DNA from: Pseudoselenomonas ruminis
GTDB taxonomy: Bacteria; Bacillota; Negativicutes; Selenomonadales; Selenomonadaceae
DNA length: 64,000 bases
Assembly: GCF_008271295.1 (NCBI RefSeq)
Contig: NZ_VTOY01000004.1
Location: forward strand, 124,001 to 188,000
Direction of reading: 5' to 3'
Shown piece after piece: positions 8,301 through 19,207 of the stretch. Every line of letters begins with the position of its first letter. The stretch's first letter is position 1. The position numbers were made by a program, and so were the translations under genes. The notes beneath the pieces were generated by a model that saw only the letters and a list, made by a program, of their open reading frames with translations, made no database searches and was not told where the DNA came from.

Positions 8301-9133
8301 GTATATGCCTCCAATGCCTCTACCAATTCATCTTCCGTTATAATGCCATCGGGCAATTTGATTCCCTGCCGCCGAAGCTGCCAGGATACTTCCGCCGCCA
8401 AAGGTACATCGAGGCCACGCTTCTTCATCCCTGGAACATCGGCAAAAATTTCCCGCGGCGTCCCATCCGCTGCTGCCCTGCCGCTATCCATAAGCACGAC
8501 CCGGTCAGCCACGGCAGCTTCCTCCATAAAGTGCGTGATATATACAATCGTAATACCGCGCTCCTCATGCAGCTTCCTGACCGTACGCAATACCTCTGCG
8601 CGACCCTGCGGGTCAAGCATGGCTGTCGGCTCATCAAGCACCAGGCACTCGGTATCCATCGCCAGCGCTCCGGCAATGGCAATACGCTGCTTTTGCCCGC
8701 CCGATAAAAGATGCGGCGCAAAGTTCTTGTACTTTGTCATATTGACCGCTTTTAATGCCTCGTCGACCTTTGCTCGGATTACCTGCGGCTCAAGGCCCAG
8801 ATTCTCGGGGCCAAACGCCACATCATCCTCCACCACCGCCGCAATGAGCTGGTTGTCTGGATTTTGAAATACCATTCCCACCTGACGGCGAATCTGCCAA
8901 AGCTCCTCAAGATTCCGCGTATCCTTGCCATCGACAAGACAAATGCCGGACGTTGGCAAAAGCAATCCATTGATATGCTTTGCCAGCGTAGATTTTCCTG
9001 AACCATTCTGCCCCAATATAGCTGTGAAGCTTCCCTTTTCAATCGACAGGTCTAATCCATCAATCGCCCTATGTTCATTTTTCTGGCCTAGATTATAACA
9101 ATGTGTCAAATCATGGAATTCAATGAATGACAT
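8285..9133 (-). CDS. ecfA1: EcfA1, energy-coupling factor ATP-binding protein
   Basis: This is the first ATPase of the ECF module. The 282-residue protein has Walker A GQNGSGKST, Q-loop VFQNPDNQLIAAVVEDDVAFGPEN (typical of EcfA), signature LLSGGQKQRIAIAG, Walker B CLVLDEPTAMLDP and switch His YITHFMEE. The ATG at 9133 follows AGGAGA, so a 12-codon upstream extension is unlikely. A terminator separates it from rplQ, so the ECF-truA part can be transcribed apart from the ribosomal genes, or by read-through. Confidence 0.95.
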   Translation of the reverse strand: MSFIEFHDLTHCYNLGQKNEHRAIDGLDLSIEKGSFTAILGQNGSGKSTLAKHINGLLLPTSGICLVDGKDTRNLEELWQIRRQVGMVFQNPDNQLIAAVVEDDVAFGPENLGLEPQVIRAKVDEALKAVNMTKYKNFAPHLLSGGQKQRIAIAGALAMDTECLVLDEPTAMLDPQGRAEVLRTVRKLHEERGITIVYITHFMEEAAVADRVVLMDSGRAAADGTPREIFADVPGMKKRGLDVPLAAEVSWQLRRQGIKLPDGIITEDELVEALEAYTCQSN

Positions 9134-9213
9134 GCAATTCTCCTCTTTTCTATCCGTCACGCCCTCCATTATACCGTGATTTTATCGTTAATTCAAATAT
9201 TCGCGATAGTTAA

Positions 9214-9247
9214 CAAAAAAAGACCTCAGTCCGAAGACTGAGGTCCT
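9214..9247 (-). terminator. Rho-independent terminator after rplQ
   Basis: On the minus strand GACCTCAGT and ACTGAGGTC form a 9-bp stem with a 6-base loop followed by seven Ts. It ends the main ribosomal transcript. Confidence 0.88.
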
Positions 9248-9257
9248 TATGTCATAA

Positions 9258-9596
9258 TTAGACGAGCTCGATGATAACCATCGGTGCAGCGTCACCACGG
9301 CGTACGCCGAGTTTCAGGATACGCGTGTAACCGCCCTGGCGGTCAGCGTATTTTGCTGCGATTTCATCAAACAGCTTTCTTACAACATCTTCATCAGACA
9401 GGGCAGCAATAGCCTTGCGACGAGCGCTCAGGTCACCACGCTTTGCAAGCGTGATCAGCTGCTCAGCAAATTTGCGGAGCTCTTTTGCCTTTGCTTCCGT
9501 CGTCTCAATGCGGCCATATCTGAAGAAGGAAGTAAGAATGCTAGCAAACAGCGCCTTGCGGGCTGCGGAGTTACGTCCTAATTTTCTGTAGCTCAT
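9258..9596 (-). CDS. rplQ: Ribosomal protein L17
   Basis: L17 (112 residues) is a large-subunit protein near the peptide exit tunnel. [20 protein letters not shown] is the conserved N-terminus, and the short bacterial form ends with [11 protein letters not shown]-type sequence ([12 protein letters not shown] here). It follows rpoA by 14 bases and is the last gene before the terminator. Confidence 0.97.
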   Translation of the reverse strand: MSYRKLGRNSAARKALFASILTSFFRYGRIETTEAKAKELRKFAEQLITLAKRGDLSARRKAIAALSDEDVVRKLFDEIAAKYADRQGGYTRILKLGVRRGDAAPMVIIELV

Positions 9597-9610
9597 TTAT
9601 TTCCCTCTTT

Positions 9611-10570
9611 TCAATCGTTGTTTTCTCTCAGAGCCAAACCGAGTTCCTCGAGCTTCTTCTTGACTTCCTCAAGAGATTTGCGTCCGAGGTTGCGGACCTT
9701 CATCATGTCATCTTCCGTCTTCTCAGCAAGGTCAGCGACCGTGTTGATGTTAGCGCGTTTCAGGCAGTTGAAGGAACGTACCGAGAGGTCGAGGTCTTCA
9801 ATGGTCATTTCGAGGACCTTCGAAGAATCATCCTCTACCTCTTCTGGGAAGGATGCCTCCTCCTCCTCAATCTCATCCGGCAGACCGTCCATGTTCTGGA
9901 ACAGTTTGAGGTGCATGACGAGAATGCCAGCAGCCTTGCTGACAGCTTCTTCCGGACGAAGCGAACCATCGGTCCAAACTTCAAGAATCAGCTTGTCATA
10001 GTCCGTGACATTGCCTACACGCGTATCCTGTACGGTGTAGTTCACGCGCTGTACCGGGGAGAAAATCGAATCAATTGGAATGATACCAATCGAATCTTCC
10101 GGCTTCTTGTTCTTATCAGCCGGAACATAGCCGCGGCCGCGTTCAACAGTCATCTCAATTTTGAGTTTGCCCGTCTCATCAACCGTAGCAATATGGAGGT
10201 CCGGATTGAGAATCTCAATGTCGGCATCACAGATGATGTCGGCAGCCGTAACTTCCTTTTCGCCTTCCACGTCAATGCGGATAACCTTCGGCTCATTGCC
10301 CTGCATCTTGAGGCAGAGCTGCTTCAGGTTCAGGACGATATTGGTTACGTCATCCCGGACACCCGGAATCGTGGAGAACTCATGGAGAACACCATCAATC
10401 CGGATGGAGGTAATTGCAGCACCCTCCAGCGAGGACAGCAGCATACGGCGCAGGCTGTTGCCAAACGTCGTGCCATAGCCACGCTCGAGCGGCTCGCAGA
10501 TGAATTTACCGTAACGGTTGTCTTCACTGATTTCCGCAATTTCAATTTTCGGTTTCTCGATGTCTATCAT
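9611..10570 (-). CDS. rpoA: RNA polymerase alpha subunit
   Basis: The 319-residue alpha subunit starts polymerase assembly through its N-terminal domain and contacts promoters and activators through its C-terminal domain. [20 protein letters not shown] is the conserved NTD dimer motif. The CTD has [22 protein letters not shown] and [15 protein letters not shown]. An acidic linker ([17 protein letters not shown]) joins the two domains. The length is normal for Firmicutes. Confidence 0.97.
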   Translation of the reverse strand: MIDIEKPKIEIAEISEDNRYGKFICEPLERGYGTTFGNSLRRMLLSSLEGAAITSIRIDGVLHEFSTIPGVRDDVTNIVLNLKQLCLKMQGNEPKVIRIDVEGEKEVTAADIICDADIEILNPDLHIATVDETGKLKIEMTVERGRGYVPADKNKKPEDSIGIIPIDSIFSPVQRVNYTVQDTRVGNVTDYDKLILEVWTDGSLRPEEAVSKAAGILVMHLKLFQNMDGLPDEIEEEEASFPEEVEDDSSKVLEMTIEDLDLSVRSFNCLKRANINTVADLAEKTEDDMMKVRNLGRKSLEEVKKKLEELGLALRENND

Positions 10571-10628
10571 CTGAAATGAACCTCCTCAATAATCAATGAA
10601 ACACTATGCACACAGGCACAAATATTCA

Positions 10629-11222
10629 TTATTTGGAGTACAACTCGACGATAGCCTGCTCGTTGACAGGAACATCGATCTCTTCACGGTTCGGGAAACG
10701 AGTTACCGTACCCGTAAGGTTAGCCTGGTCAGCCTGGAGCCATGCCGGAGCGGACAGAGCGTTGTTGCTCTCTTTGAGCTCTTTGAAGAAGGCATTGCTC
10801 TGGCTCTTCTCGCTAACAGCGATAACATCGTTAGCGGAAACCAGTGCCGAAGGGATGTCAAGGCGTTTGCCGTTGACCGTGAAATGGCCATGACGAACAA
10901 GCTGACGAGCCTGACGGCGCGTGTTAGCAAGACCAAGGCGGAAAACGACATTGTCAAGACGACGCTCAAGAAGGCCCAGCAGGTTTTCACCCGTTACACC
11001 CTGCATCTTCTTTGCTTTATCATAGTATCCACGGAACTGTTTCTCCAGTACACCGTAGATGAACTTTGCTTTCTGCTTTTCTTTCAGCTGCAAACCATAC
11101 TCGGAAACCTTACGGTTCGTACGGCGCGGCTGACGTTTCGATTCTTTGGAACGACCAATAACAGCCGGCTCGATGCCAAGTGCACGGCATCTTTTAATGG
11201 CTGGTACTCTATCAATTGCCAT
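10629..11222 (-). CDS. rpsD: Ribosomal protein S4 (zinc-free type)
   Basis: S4 starts assembly of the 30S body and often represses its own synthesis. The 197-residue protein has the S4 RNA-binding fold ([30 protein letters not shown]). The N-terminal region has only one Cys ([10 protein letters not shown]), so it is the form lacking the four-Cys zinc site, like the B. subtilis protein. It lies between rpsK and rpoA. Confidence 0.96.
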   Translation of the reverse strand: MAIDRVPAIKRCRALGIEPAVIGRSKESKRQPRRTNRKVSEYGLQLKEKQKAKFIYGVLEKQFRGYYDKAKKMQGVTGENLLGLLERRLDNVVFRLGLANTRRQARQLVRHGHFTVNGKRLDIPSALVSANDVIAVSEKSQSNAFFKELKESNNALSAPAWLQADQANLTGTVTRFPNREEIDVPVNEQAIVELYSK

Positions 11223-11241
11223 CTAGTAATTGCACCTCCTA

Positions 11242-11634
11242 TTAAACTCTTCTACGCTTCGGCGGACGGCAGCCATTGTGCGGAATCGGGGTAACATCTT
11301 TGATCATGTTAACCTCGAGGCCCGTTGCCTGCAGGGAACGGATTGCGGCTTCACGGCCAGCACCAGGACCCTTAACGTAAACCTCGACCTGCTTGAGGCC
11401 GTGCTCCATAGCTGCTTTAGCAGCCGTCTCAGCAGCCATCTGAGCTGCGAACGGAGTGCTCTTACGGGAACCACGGAAACCAAGGCCGCCTGCGCTAGCC
11501 CAGGAAAGTGCATTACCGCTCTTATCAGTGAGCGTTACAATCGTGTTATTGAACGTAGAGCTGATATGCGCTACGCCATATTCAATGTTCTTACGAACTT
11601 TTTTCTTCGTGCGAACTGCTTTCTTAACTGCCAC
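11242..11634 (-). CDS. rpsK: Ribosomal protein S11
   Basis: S11 (130 residues) sits on the 30S platform near the E site. [18 protein letters not shown] and the C-terminal [18 protein letters not shown] are classical. Translation begins at GTG (GTG GCA GTT) after the end of rpsM. Confidence 0.97.
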   Translation of the reverse strand: MAVKKAVRTKKKVRKNIEYGVAHISSTFNNTIVTLTDKSGNALSWASAGGLGFRGSRKSTPFAAQMAAETAAKAAMEHGLKQVEVYVKGPGAGREAAIRSLQATGLEVNMIKDVTPIPHNGCRPPKRRRV

Positions 11635-11651
11635 CAGTTAACCCTCCTTTA

Positions 11652-12023
11652 TTAGTCTTTCTTCTTGCCTGCTACAGCCTTTTTCGGGCCTTTACGCGTG
11701 CGGGCGTTGTTCTTAGTGTTCTGTCCACGGACAGGAAGGCCAAGACGGTGGCGACGACCACGGTAGCAGCCGATATCAACGAGTCGTTTGATGTTCATCT
11801 GACGCTCACGGCGAAGGTCACCTTCGACGAGAACGCTCTTATCGATGGCATCACGAAGTTTTACAACTTCATCCTCCGTGAGGTCACGCGTACGGGTATC
11901 CGGGTTGATGCCAGTCTCCTGAAGAAGATCCTTCGAAGTCTTCAAACCAATACCAAAAATGTACGTCAATGCAATTTCAATTCTCTTGTCACGGGGTAAA
12001 TCTACACCGGCAATACGTGCCAT
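11652..12023 (-). CDS. rpsM: Ribosomal protein S13
   Basis: S13 (123 residues) forms bridges between the subunits and touches the P-site t[24 protein letters not shown] and the basic tail [21 protein letters not shown] are typical. AAGGAGG precedes the ATG. Confidence 0.97.
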   Translation of the reverse strand: MARIAGVDLPRDKRIEIALTYIFGIGLKTSKDLLQETGINPDTRTRDLTEDEVVKLRDAIDKSVLVEGDLRRERQMNIKRLVDIGCYRGRRHRLGLPVRGQNTKNNARTRKGPKKAVAGKKKD

Positions 12024-12049
12024 TAATAAAGCACCTCCTTATTCAATAA

Positions 12050-12163
12050 TTAACCTTGTCTCTGTTTATGTTTCGGATTTTCGCAGATGACCATAACACG
12101 GCCTTTGCGTTTAATGACTTTGCATTTTTCACAAATCCGTTTTACTGACGGTTTTACCTTCAT
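12050..12163 (-). CDS. rpmJ: Ribosomal protein L36
   Basis: This 37-residue protein is [20 protein letters not shown] followed by [17 protein letters not shown]. It carries the C-x2-C...C-x4-H zinc ribbon, so it is the zinc-binding (C+) type. It lies between infA and rpsM, 26 bases before rpsM, with a promoter-like sequence upstream. Confidence 0.95.
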   Translation of the reverse strand: MKVKPSVKRICEKCKVIKRKGRVMVICENPKHKQRQG

Positions 12164-12206
12164 CTTGTGGTTGCCCCCTTTTCTTTATTGTCAGTCTCAT
12201 TTTGCT

Positions 12207-12235
12207 AGTATACCATGTTTATTCCGTCCTGCCTA
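12207..12235 (-). promoter_or_regulatory. Possible internal promoter upstream of rpmJ
   Basis: TATACT (12207-12212) and TAGGCA (12230-12235) are 17 bases apart on the minus strand in the 126-base gap between infA and rpmJ. It could give extra transcription of the rpmJ-rplQ part. Confidence 0.45.
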
Positions 12236-12289
12236 GTAGCAAACGAAAAAAAAGGTAAATATTTTTAAACCCGCAAAAGCGGAGATGAC

Positions 12290-12508
12290 TTATTTGAATC
12301 GGTAGGTTATACGGCCACGCGTTAAGTCATATGGCGTGAGTTCGATAGTGACTTTGTCACCGGGAAGAATGCGGATGAAGTTCATGCGAATCTTGCCGGA
12401 TACATGCGCCAGTACAACATGACCATTCTCGAGCTCAACCTGGAACATTGCATTCGGCAGTGCCTCCAGAACTTTGCCCTCTACTTCGATAACATCTTGC
12501 TTCGACAT
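12290..12508 (-). CDS. infA: Translation initiation factor IF-1
   Basis: IF-1 (72 residues) is an S1/OB-fold protein that blocks the A site during initiation. [37 protein letters not shown] and the end [14 protein letters not shown] match the family almost perfectly. It stands 190 bases downstream of adk with no map gene between them. Confidence 0.98.
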   Translation of the reverse strand: MSKQDVIEVEGKVLEALPNAMFQVELENGHVVLAHVSGKIRMNFIRILPGDKVTIELTPYDLTRGRITYRFK

Positions 12509-12620
12509 GTTTTTCTCCTTTTATGGAAATTGGTTGGGCCAAAGTCATCTAAGGAGCTTTTGCATTTTCTTTTAATGCCATGCCCAACAACAGGTTGTCT
12601 ATCAATTTCTTATAATCATT

Positions 12621-12656
12621 GTAATGGGCGGCAAATTATTTTTTTGCCGCCCTTAC
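12621..12656 (-). other. Strong hairpin between adk and infA
   Basis: GGGCGGCAAA and TTTGCCGCCC form a perfect 10-bp stem, extendable by GTAA/TTAC past one bulged base. No clear U-run follows on the minus strand. It may be an attenuator, a processing site or a scar where map normally lies. Confidence 0.55.
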
Positions 12657-12698
12657 AATAACTTCTATCGTTCAGTGAATTTCACCAACAGATATAAC

Positions 12699-13343
12699 TC
12701 AGTCTTTCAGGGTCTCAACGAGATCTTTCGTGACTTTGTCAATCGCCTGTCTGCCATCAACTTCCGTATAGATGCCAGCTTTCTGATAATACTCAATCAG
12801 CGGCTTCGTGGAAGCTTCGTATACGGAAAGGCGATTCGTCATCGTCTCAGCCGTATCGTCCGCACGCTGGAAGAGCTCGCCACCACACTCATCGCAAACG
12901 CCGTCCTTCTTGGAAGGATTGAATTTGACATGATAGGTAGCACCGCACTTCTTGCAGATGCGGCGTCCTACTGCTCGCTCAACGAGGTCAGCAGCCGGAA
13001 CGTTGATGTTCAGTACACGCTTCAGGCTCAAACCGAGGTCCTTCATGATACCGTCGAGAGCATCAGCCTGCTCAACCGTACGCGGGAAACCATCGAGAAT
13101 GAAACCTTTTTTGCAGTCGTCCTGAGCCAAACGGTCACGCACTATGCCGACCGTAACGGAATCGGGGACAAGATTGCCAGCGTCGATATAGGACTTAGCA
13201 AGTTTGCCCATCTCCGTACCTTCCTTCATAGCAGCACGGAACATGTCGCCCGTGGAGATATGCGGAATGTTGAACTCTTTGACCAGTTCAGCCGCCTGCG
13301 TGCCTTTGCCGGCACCCGGGGGGCCCATTAACAAGATATGCAT
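12699..13343 (-). CDS. adk: Adenylate kinase (zinc-binding lid)
   Basis: Adk interconverts ATP plus AMP and two ADP. The 214-residue protein has the P-loop [11 protein letters not shown] at residues 7-17, the AMP-site [10 protein letters not shown], and a LID domain with Cys4 (CKKCG...CDECG), which binds zinc as in Gram-positive Adk. It is 14 bases downstream of secY. Confidence 0.98.
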   Translation of the reverse strand: MHILLMGPPGAGKGTQAAELVKEFNIPHISTGDMFRAAMKEGTEMGKLAKSYIDAGNLVPDSVTVGIVRDRLAQDDCKKGFILDGFPRTVEQADALDGIMKDLGLSLKRVLNINVPAADLVERAVGRRICKKCGATYHVKFNPSKKDGVCDECGGELFQRADDTAETMTNRLSVYEASTKPLIEYYQKAGIYTEVDGRQAIDKVTKDLVETLKD

Positions 13344-13357
13344 GGTTTTGCCTCCTC

Positions 13358-14614
13358 TTATTTCATGAACCCTTCGTAGTGACGCATTACAATCATGGAC
13401 TCTATCTGTTTCATCGTCTGCAGCGCAACGCCGACAACGATGAGCAGTGCCGTACCGCCGAAGTAAACCCCTTCAATATGAGTTGCACCAGCAACCAGGT
13501 TCGGCAGGACTGCGATAAAGGCCAGGAATATGGAGCCCGCAAGGGTGATACGTGTCATGACATGATCTAAATAATCTGCCGTTGGCTGTCCCGGACGAAT
13601 GCCCGGGATGAAACCACCGTATTTTTTCAGATTCTCTGCCATATCCGATATCTTTACGGTAACCGCAGTATAAAAATAAGTGAAGAAGATAATCATACCA
13701 ACGTATAACGTGGTCTGAAGCGGTTTTCCCCACTCAAGATAACTGGCAATCGTTTTTACCCAGGGAATATCAATAAACTGGGCAATAGTTACCGGAAACA
13801 TCAGCACGGATGACGCAAAGATTATTGGGATAACTCCCGCCTGGTTAACCTTGAGCGGGATATGGCTGGAATGACCACCATAGGCTTTCTGCCCTACCAC
13901 ACGTTTCGCATAAGAAATGGGTATACGGCGGAAGCCGTTCTCAACATGAACAACGAATACAACCATCGCAATCGCGATAACGGCAAACATGAACACGCTG
14001 AAGTAGCTAATCGTACCAGCCTGAACGTAGTGATAAATCGTTCCAATGTTTTTCGGCAGAGCAGCAACGATACCAGCAAAGATGATAAGGGAAATGCCAT
14101 TACCAACGCCCTGTGCCGTAATCTGTTCACCGAGCCACATGAGGAACACCGTACCAGCCGTCAGCGTGATTGCAATAATCAGGATGTTGACCGGATTCGG
14201 ATTTAATATGGCAGCCTTCAGGCCAATGGACATGCCAATTGCCTGAAAGAATGCCAGCACTACAGTTAAGTAGCGCGTTACCTGGGTGGTTTTCTTATGG
14301 CCCTCCTGGCCTTCCTTGGACCACTGCTCCAACGTCGGGATAACAACATTCAGAAGCTGAATGATAATCGCGGCGTTGATATACGGAGTAATGGACATTG
14401 CGAAGATGGAGAACTTACTGAAAGCACCACCAGAAAAAAGATCTAACAGACCAAAGAGATTGCCGTTGGCAAATAATTGCTCAATTGCCGTCGGGTCAAC
14501 TCCTGGTACCGGAATATGGGTTCCCATCCGGAAAATCGCAAACATAATCAGCGTAAACGTGATTTTCTGGCGAAGTTCCGGGATTTTCCATACATTGCCA
14601 AGGGCTGAGAGCAC
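13358..14614 (-). CDS. secY: SecY, protein translocase channel subunit
   Basis: SecY forms the protein-conducting channel of the inner membrane. The 418-residue protein has ten hydrophobic segments. [12 protein letters not shown] near the N-terminus, the plug-region [20 protein letters not shown] and the C5-loop [12 protein letters not shown] are diagnostic. Translation starts at GTG one base after the rplO stop, with its Shine-Dalgarno inside the end of rplO, so the two are probably coupled. Confidence 0.97.
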   Translation of the reverse strand: MLSALGNVWKIPELRQKITFTLIMFAIFRMGTHIPVPGVDPTAIEQLFANGNLFGLLDLFSGGAFSKFSIFAMSITPYINAAIIIQLLNVVIPTLEQWSKEGQEGHKKTTQVTRYLTVVLAFFQAIGMSIGLKAAILNPNPVNILIIAITLTAGTVFLMWLGEQITAQGVGNGISLIIFAGIVAALPKNIGTIYHYVQAGTISYFSVFMFAVIAIAMVVFVVHVENGFRRIPISYAKRVVGQKAYGGHSSHIPLKVNQAGVIPIIFASSVLMFPVTIAQFIDIPWVKTIASYLEWGKPLQTTLYVGMIIFFTYFYTAVTVKISDMAENLKKYGGFIPGIRPGQPTADYLDHVMTRITLAGSIFLAFIAVLPNLVAGATHIEGVYFGGTALLIVVGVALQTMKQIESMIVMRHYEGFMK

Positions 14615-14615
14615 C

Positions 14616-15056
14616 TCAGATCACCTCGACTTTGCCGCCTGCTGCCGTAATCTTCTCTTCTGCAGATTTCGTGAAGCCGTTAGCGCGAACCGTCAGCTTC
14701 TTCGTGAGCTCGCCATTGCCGAGAACACGGATGCCGTCCTGAACGTTCTTCAGGATACCGGACTCAACCAGAGCTACCGGATCAACCGTTGCACCATCCT
14801 CGAAACGATTCAGGGACTCAACGTTAACCTCAGCGTAGGTCTTAGCCCAGATATTCTTGAAGCCGCGTTTCGGGAGACGACGATAGAGCGGCATCTGGCC
14901 ACCCTCGAAGCCGGTGCGAACGCCGCCGCCGCTACGAGAATTCTGACCTTTCATGCCCTTACCGGAAGTCTTGCCGTTGCCGGAGCCGATACCGCGGCCT
15001 ACACGGTTGCGGACTTTACGGGAACCAGCTGCTGGCTGTAATTCATGTAATTTCAT
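14616..15056 (-). CDS. rplO: Ribosomal protein L15
   Basis: L15 (146 residues) is a late-assembly large-subunit protein. [14 protein letters not shown] and the glycine-rich [20 protein letters not shown] are the family signature. It directly precedes secY, as in nearly all bacteria. Confidence 0.97.
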   Translation of the reverse strand: MKLHELQPAAGSRKVRNRVGRGIGSGNGKTSGKGMKGQNSRSGGGVRTGFEGGQMPLYRRLPKRGFKNIWAKTYAEVNVESLNRFEDGATVDPVALVESGILKNVQDGIRVLGNGELTKKLTVRANGFTKSAEEKITAAGGKVEVI

Positions 15057-15079
15057 CTAGTGCACCTCCTGTTCTATGA

Positions 15080-15265
15080 TTAGTCTGCGATTTCTTCTAC
15101 TGCGATCAGATGCTCAACTTTGTGGAGCTGGCCACGGATGGCCGGGTTATCCGGAAGCTCAACAACAGAGTTGATTTTGCGCAGGCCCAGAGCGCGAACC
15201 GTCTTGCGCTGCGTTTCCGGGCGGCCGATGAGGCTTCTTTTAAGCGTAACTTTAACTTTTGCCAT
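15080..15265 (-). CDS. rpmD: Ribosomal protein L30
   Basis: The 61-residue protein has [20 protein letters not shown], the conserved L30 start. It lies 14 bases after rpsE and 23 before rplO. Confidence 0.96.
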   Translation of the reverse strand: MAKVKVTLKRSLIGRPETQRKTVRALGLRKINSVVELPDNPAIRGQLHKVEHLIAVEEIAD

Positions 15266-15279
15266 TGTACAGCCTCCTA

Positions 15280-15786
15280 TTAACCTAAGATTTCCTGAAC
15301 CGTTTTACCACGGAGCTCTGCAACTGCTTCAGCATTCTTCAGAGCCTTGAGGCCTTCAACCGTTGCACGAACCATGTTGTTCGGGTTGGAAGAACCGAGG
15401 GACTTCGTCAGAATATCTTTGATACCTGCGAGCTCGAGTACGGCACGAGCCGGGCCACCAGCGATGACACCAGTACCTTTTGCAGCCGGTTTGAGCATTA
15501 CGCGGCCAGCACCGAAGATACCAACCATTTCATGAGGAATCGTGCGCTCATCGAGGAGAGAGATCTCTACGAGATTCTTCTTTGCATCCTCAACGCCTTT
15601 ACGGATTGCCTCCGGAACCTCAGCAGCTTTGCCGAGGCCAACGCCAACTTTGCCTTTCTTGTTGCCAACAACGACAAGGGCGCTGAACGAGAAGCGACGG
15701 CCGCCTTTGACGACTTTAGCTACTCGATTGATATATACAACTTTCTCCTCAAACTCTGGAGTTTCGTTGTCCATATTTCTAGCCAT
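15280..15786 (-). CDS. rpsE: Ribosomal protein S5
   Basis: S5 (168 residues) lines the mRNA entry channel and helps fidelity. [18 protein letters not shown] is the double-stranded RNA-binding start, with [21 protein letters not shown] and [14 protein letters not shown] further on. Length and order are normal. Confidence 0.97.
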   Translation of the reverse strand: MARNMDNETPEFEEKVVYINRVAKVVKGGRRFSFSALVVVGNKKGKVGVGLGKAAEVPEAIRKGVEDAKKNLVEISLLDERTIPHEMVGIFGAGRVMLKPAAKGTGVIAGGPARAVLELAGIKDILTKSLGSSNPNNMVRATVEGLKALKNAEAVAELRGKTVQEILG

Positions 15787-15811
15787 TCATTTACCTCCTT
15801 ATATCGATGAT

Positions 15812-16171
15812 TTAGAATTTCAGACCAGCTTCACGAGCGGCCTCAGCCAGGGCAGCAACACGGCCATGGTAAACATAACCGCCACGGTCAAATACGACCT
15901 CTTTGATGCCCTTTTCGAGAGCGCGTTTAGCAACTTCAGCACCGACAGCTTTTGCAGCCTCGATGTTACCACCGTAGTTCTCGAAACCCTTATCCTGGGA
16001 GCTAGCGGACACGAGCGTCACGCCGTTCTCATCATCAATAACCTGAGCGTAAATGTTTGCCAGGCTGCGATAAACGTTGAGGCGCGGACGAGCTGCCGTA
16101 CCTGCGATATGGTTGCGGACACGCAGATGACGTTTCTGACGTGCCTTATTCTTATCTGCTTTAAGAAGCAC
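15812..16171 (-). CDS. rplR: Ribosomal protein L18
   Basis: L18 (119 residues) binds 5S r[21 protein letters not shown] and [23 protein letters not shown] are the family motifs. The start codon is GTG. Confidence 0.97.
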   Translation of the reverse strand: MLLKADKNKARQKRHLRVRNHIAGTAARPRLNVYRSLANIYAQVIDDENGVTLVSASSQDKGFENYGGNIEAAKAVGAEVAKRALEKGIKEVVFDRGGYVYHGRVAALAEAAREAGLKF

Positions 16172-16201
16172 AGGGATTCACTCCTTTCTCGAATCAGTAC
16201 C

Positions 16202-16753
16202 TTATTTCTTACCCTTTGCGCCAGCTTTACCCTCTTTACGACGGATATGCTCGCCAGCATATTTGATACCTTTGCCTTTGTACGGCTCCGGCTCACGGAA
16301 GCTGCGGATTTCAGCAGCAATCTGGCCAACGACTTCTTTATCGATACCAGAAACCGTGATAGCGTTCGCAGACGGGCACTCGAATTTGATGCCCTGCGGC
16401 GGCTCAACAACAACCGGGTGAGAGAAACCAAGGGACAGGTTCAGCGTGTTGCCCTTAAGCTGGGCACGGTAGCCGACACCATTGATTTCGAGATTCTTGG
16501 AGAAACCTTCCGTTACACCAACAACCATGTTGTTGATGAGGGAACGGGACAGACCATGGAGAGATCTGTGGTTCTTATCGTCGGACGGACGCTCGACTTT
16601 AATGATTGCGCCATCGACAGTTACTTTAATATCCGGATGAATATGGCGGGAAAGTTCACCTTTCGGGCCCTTTACTTTGACCAGATTGTCCTCGCCAACC
16701 GTAACGGTTACGCCAGCTGGGATTTCAATCGGTGCATTACCAATTCTTGACAT
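16202..16753 (-). CDS. rplF: Ribosomal protein L6
   Basis: L6 (183 residues) has two related domains near the factor-binding site. [17 protein letters not shown] and the C-terminal [19 protein letters not shown] are diagnostic. Confidence 0.97.
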   Translation of the reverse strand: MSRIGNAPIEIPAGVTVTVGEDNLVKVKGPKGELSRHIHPDIKVTVDGAIIKVERPSDDKNHRSLHGLSRSLINNMVVGVTEGFSKNLEINGVGYRAQLKGNTLNLSLGFSHPVVVEPPQGIKFECPSANAITVSGIDKEVVGQIAAEIRSFREPEPYKGKGIKYAGEHIRRKEGKAGAKGKK

Positions 16754-16777
16754 CTGTACACCTCCTGACTACTTCGA

Positions 16778-17176
16778 TTACCAAACGTATGCAACGACTT
16801 CGCCGCCGAGACCAGCTTTACGAGCCTGTTTGTCGCTCATGATTCCCTTGGACGTGGAAATGATAGCGATGCCGAGGCCGCCGAGAACGCGCGGGAGCTC
16901 ATCGTGTTTAGCATACTGACGAAGGCCAGGCTTCGAGATGCGTTTGATACCGGAAATAACCTTCTCACGGTTCGGACCGTATTTGAGGGAAACAGTGATG
17001 ACACCCTGTTTGTTATCCTCAGTGAAGGTGTAGTCATTGATGAAACCCTCTTCCTTCAAGACTTCTGCGATAGCGGTCTTGACTTTGGAACCCGGGATTT
17101 CAACACTCTCGTGGAATACATTGTTTGCATTGCGCAAACGAGTCAGCATATCTGCAATAGGATCAGTCATTGCCAT
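16778..17176 (-). CDS. rpsH: Ribosomal protein S8
   Basis: S8 (132 residues) binds the central domain of 16S r[19 protein letters not shown] and the C-terminal [20 protein letters not shown] are diagnostic. The annotated ATG could also be the second Met two codons later. Confidence 0.97.
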   Translation of the reverse strand: MAMTDPIADMLTRLRNANNVFHESVEIPGSKVKTAIAEVLKEEGFINDYTFTEDNKQGVITVSLKYGPNREKVISGIKRISKPGLRQYAKHDELPRVLGGLGIAIISTSKGIMSDKQARKAGLGGEVVAYVW

Positions 17177-17208
17177 TGAATCGATATCCTCCTTTTATCT
17201 TTAAATAA

Positions 17209-17394
17209 TTACCAGCTGGCTTTGGTTACGCCAGGAATAGCGCCTTTGTAGCTCTGCTCACGGAAGCAGATACGGCACATGTCAAATTTACGCATGTAGC
17301 CGTGCGGACGGCCGCAGATTTTGCAGCGATTATAAGCGCGCGTGGAGAATTTCGGCTCTTTGCTCCACTTTTCTACCATAGACTTCTTAGCCAA
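17209..17394 (-). CDS. rpsN: Ribosomal protein S14, zinc type, UUG start
   Basis: This is the short, zinc-binding S14 (61 residues) with [20 protein letters not shown]. It starts at TTG (17394), nine bases after GGAGG; no ATG lies in a suitable place. Confidence 0.95.
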   Translation of the reverse strand: MAKKSMVEKWSKEPKFSTRAYNRCKICGRPHGYMRKFDMCRICFREQSYKGAIPGVTKASW

Positions 17395-17408
17395 ATTTCC
17401 TTACCTCC

Positions 17409-17948
17409 TTATGCACTGAACGGCATACCCATGAGTTTCAGGAGCTCTCTGGCTTCTTCATCCGTCTGTGCCGTCGTAACGATAACAATGTTCATGCCAC
17501 GGATCTTGTCGATTTTATCGTACTCGATTTCCGGGAAGATCAGCTGCTCTTTGAGGCCGATAGCGTAGTTACCGCGACCATCGAAAGCTTTGTCGCTTAC
17601 GCCACGGAAGTCACGAACACGCGGGAGTGCAACGTTCATGAACTTGTCGAGGAACTGATACATACGCGTGCCGCGCAGCGTTACTTTGCAGCCGATTGGC
17701 ATGCCTTCACGAAGCTTCCAAGCAGCGAGAGATTTTTTTGCACGAGTCAGCAGCGGTTTCTGACCGGAGATGATCGTCAGATCACCAACAGCAGAATCCA
17801 GAGCTTTCGGGTTACCGACAGCTTCGCCAACACCCATGTTGATGATGACTTTCTCGATTTTCGGAAGCTGCATGACGTTTTTATAACCGAATTTCTCGGT
17901 CATTGCCTTGCAAACTTCATTCTGGTATTTTTCCTGTAATCTATCCAC
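17409..17948 (-). CDS. rplE: Ribosomal protein L5
   Basis: L5 (179 residues) binds 5S rRNA and bridges to S13. [34 protein letters not shown] and the end [12 protein letters not shown] are typical. Translation starts at GTG. Confidence 0.97.
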   Translation of the reverse strand: MDRLQEKYQNEVCKAMTEKFGYKNVMQLPKIEKVIINMGVGEAVGNPKALDSAVGDLTIISGQKPLLTRAKKSLAAWKLREGMPIGCKVTLRGTRMYQFLDKFMNVALPRVRDFRGVSDKAFDGRGNYAIGLKEQLIFPEIEYDKIDKIRGMNIVIVTTAQTDEEARELLKLMGMPFSA

Positions 17949-17968
17949 TTATGCTCCTCCTTTCCTGA

Positions 17969-18301
17969 TTATTTCGTCTGGTCGATAACTTCGCCGCATT
18001 TCTTGCAGGCGCGAACCATCTTACCATTTACTTCTTTGTGAGCAACGCGCGTTGCTTTGGAGCAAGCCGGGCAAACGAGCATAACTTTGCAAGCATGCAT
18101 CGGAGCCTCTTTAACGAGGATACCACCCTGCGGAGCCTTCTGGTTCGGTTTCGTGTGACGTTTTACTTTGTTAACGCCCTCGACAACAACCTTACCTTTT
18201 TTCGGCATAGCCGTAACGACTTTGCCCTGTTTGCCTTTATCTTTACCGGACAGCACAACGACCGTGTCGCCCTTTTTTACGTTCAATTTAACGAATGCCA
18301 A
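17969..18301 (-). CDS. rplX: Ribosomal protein L24, UUG start
   Basis: L24 (110 residues) starts assembly of the 50S subunit. The KOW motif [20 protein letters not shown] is plain, and a CPAC...CKKC zinc ribbon follows. TTG at 18301 lies six bases after GGAGGTG. Confidence 0.95.
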   Translation of the reverse strand: MAFVKLNVKKGDTVVVLSGKDKGKQGKVVTAMPKKGKVVVEGVNKVKRHTKPNQKAPQGGILVKEAPMHACKVMLVCPACSKATRVAHKEVNGKMVRACKKCGEVIDQTK

Positions 18302-18319
18302 AATCGCACCTCCTCACAA

Positions 18320-18688
18320 TTAAAGTACTTCAGGAGCCAGAGATACGATCTTCATGAAGTCTTTATCGCGAAGCTCTCTAGCTACCGGTCCGAAAATACG
18401 CGTGCCTTTCGGAGTCTTATCGTCTTTGATGATAACGGCTGCGTTCTCATCGAAACGAATGTAAGAGCCATCCGTACGACGCAGGCCTTTTACGCTGCGA
18501 ACTACAACTGCTTTAACGACATCGCCCTTCTTGACCGTGCCGCCCGGTGCAGCCGATTTGACTGCAGCTACGATTACATCACCAATGTTAGCGTATTTGC
18601 GATAAGAACCGCCGAGAACACGGATGCACATGATTTCTTTTGCACCAGTGTTATCGCCAACATTCAGGATAGTTTGCTGTTGGATCAT
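18320..18688 (-). CDS. rplN: Ribosomal protein L14
   Basis: L14 (122 residues) forms an intersubunit bridge. [19 protein letters not shown] and the end [13 protein letters not shown] are diagnostic. Confidence 0.97.
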   Translation of the reverse strand: MIQQQTILNVGDNTGAKEIMCIRVLGGSYRKYANIGDVIVAAVKSAAPGGTVKKGDVVKAVVVRSVKGLRRTDGSYIRFDENAAVIIKDDKTPKGTRIFGPVARELRDKDFMKIVSLAPEVL

Positions 18689-18718
18689 TGTTTGACCTCC
18701 TTCTTCGATATTTTTGGA

Positions 18719-18976
18719 TTATTTAGCTCTCTCGATTACTTCGACAACTCTCCAACGTTTCGTCTTGGACAGCGGGCGAGTTTCCATCAGAGAAACTTTA
18801 TCGCCAACATGAGCATCGTTTTTCTCATCATGGGCATGGAACTTAACCGTTCTCTTTACCGGCTTTTTGTACAGTTTGTGCTGCTCGAGTTCCTCGATAG
18901 CAACGACAACCGTTTTATCCATTTTATCGGAAATGACTTTACCGATTCTTACTTTACGTACGTTTCTTTCGCTCAT
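18719..18976 (-). CDS. rpsQ: Ribosomal protein S17
   Basis: S17 (85 residues) is an OB-fold primary binder of 16S r[21 protein letters not shown] and [20 protein letters not shown] are typical. The ATG at 18976 follows AAGGAGG; an in-frame upstream ATG would place that Shine-Dalgarno inside the gene. Confidence 0.96.
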   Translation of the reverse strand: MSERNVRKVRIGKVISDKMDKTVVVAIEELEQHKLYKKPVKRTVKFHAHDEKNDAHVGDKVSLMETRPLSKTKRWRVVEVIERAK

Positions 18977-19012
18977 TAGGGAGCCTCCTTCCTTCTGCAT
19001 ATCAGTTTGCGA

Positions 19013-19207
19013 TTAAGCCTTGAGCTCAGTCTCGCGCTGGATCGTCTTAATACGAGCGATCGTCTTCTTTACTTCTTTGATACGCATCGGGTTCTCAAGC
19101 TGGCCAGTAGCGAGCTGGAAACGGAGGTTGAACAGTTCCTCTTTGAGCGAAGCAAGTTTCTGGTTAAGCTCGTCAGCACTCATCTCACGAATCTCATTAA
19201 CCTTCAT
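19013..19207 (-). CDS. rpmC: Ribosomal protein L29
   Basis: L29 (64 residues) is a two-helix protein at the exit tunnel. [20 protein letters not shown] and [20 protein letters not shown] are typical. Its start overlaps the end of rplP by 11 bases. Confidence 0.97.
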   Translation of the reverse strand: MKVNEIREMSADELNQKLASLKEELFNLRFQLATGQLENPMRIKEVKKTIARIKTIQRETELKA

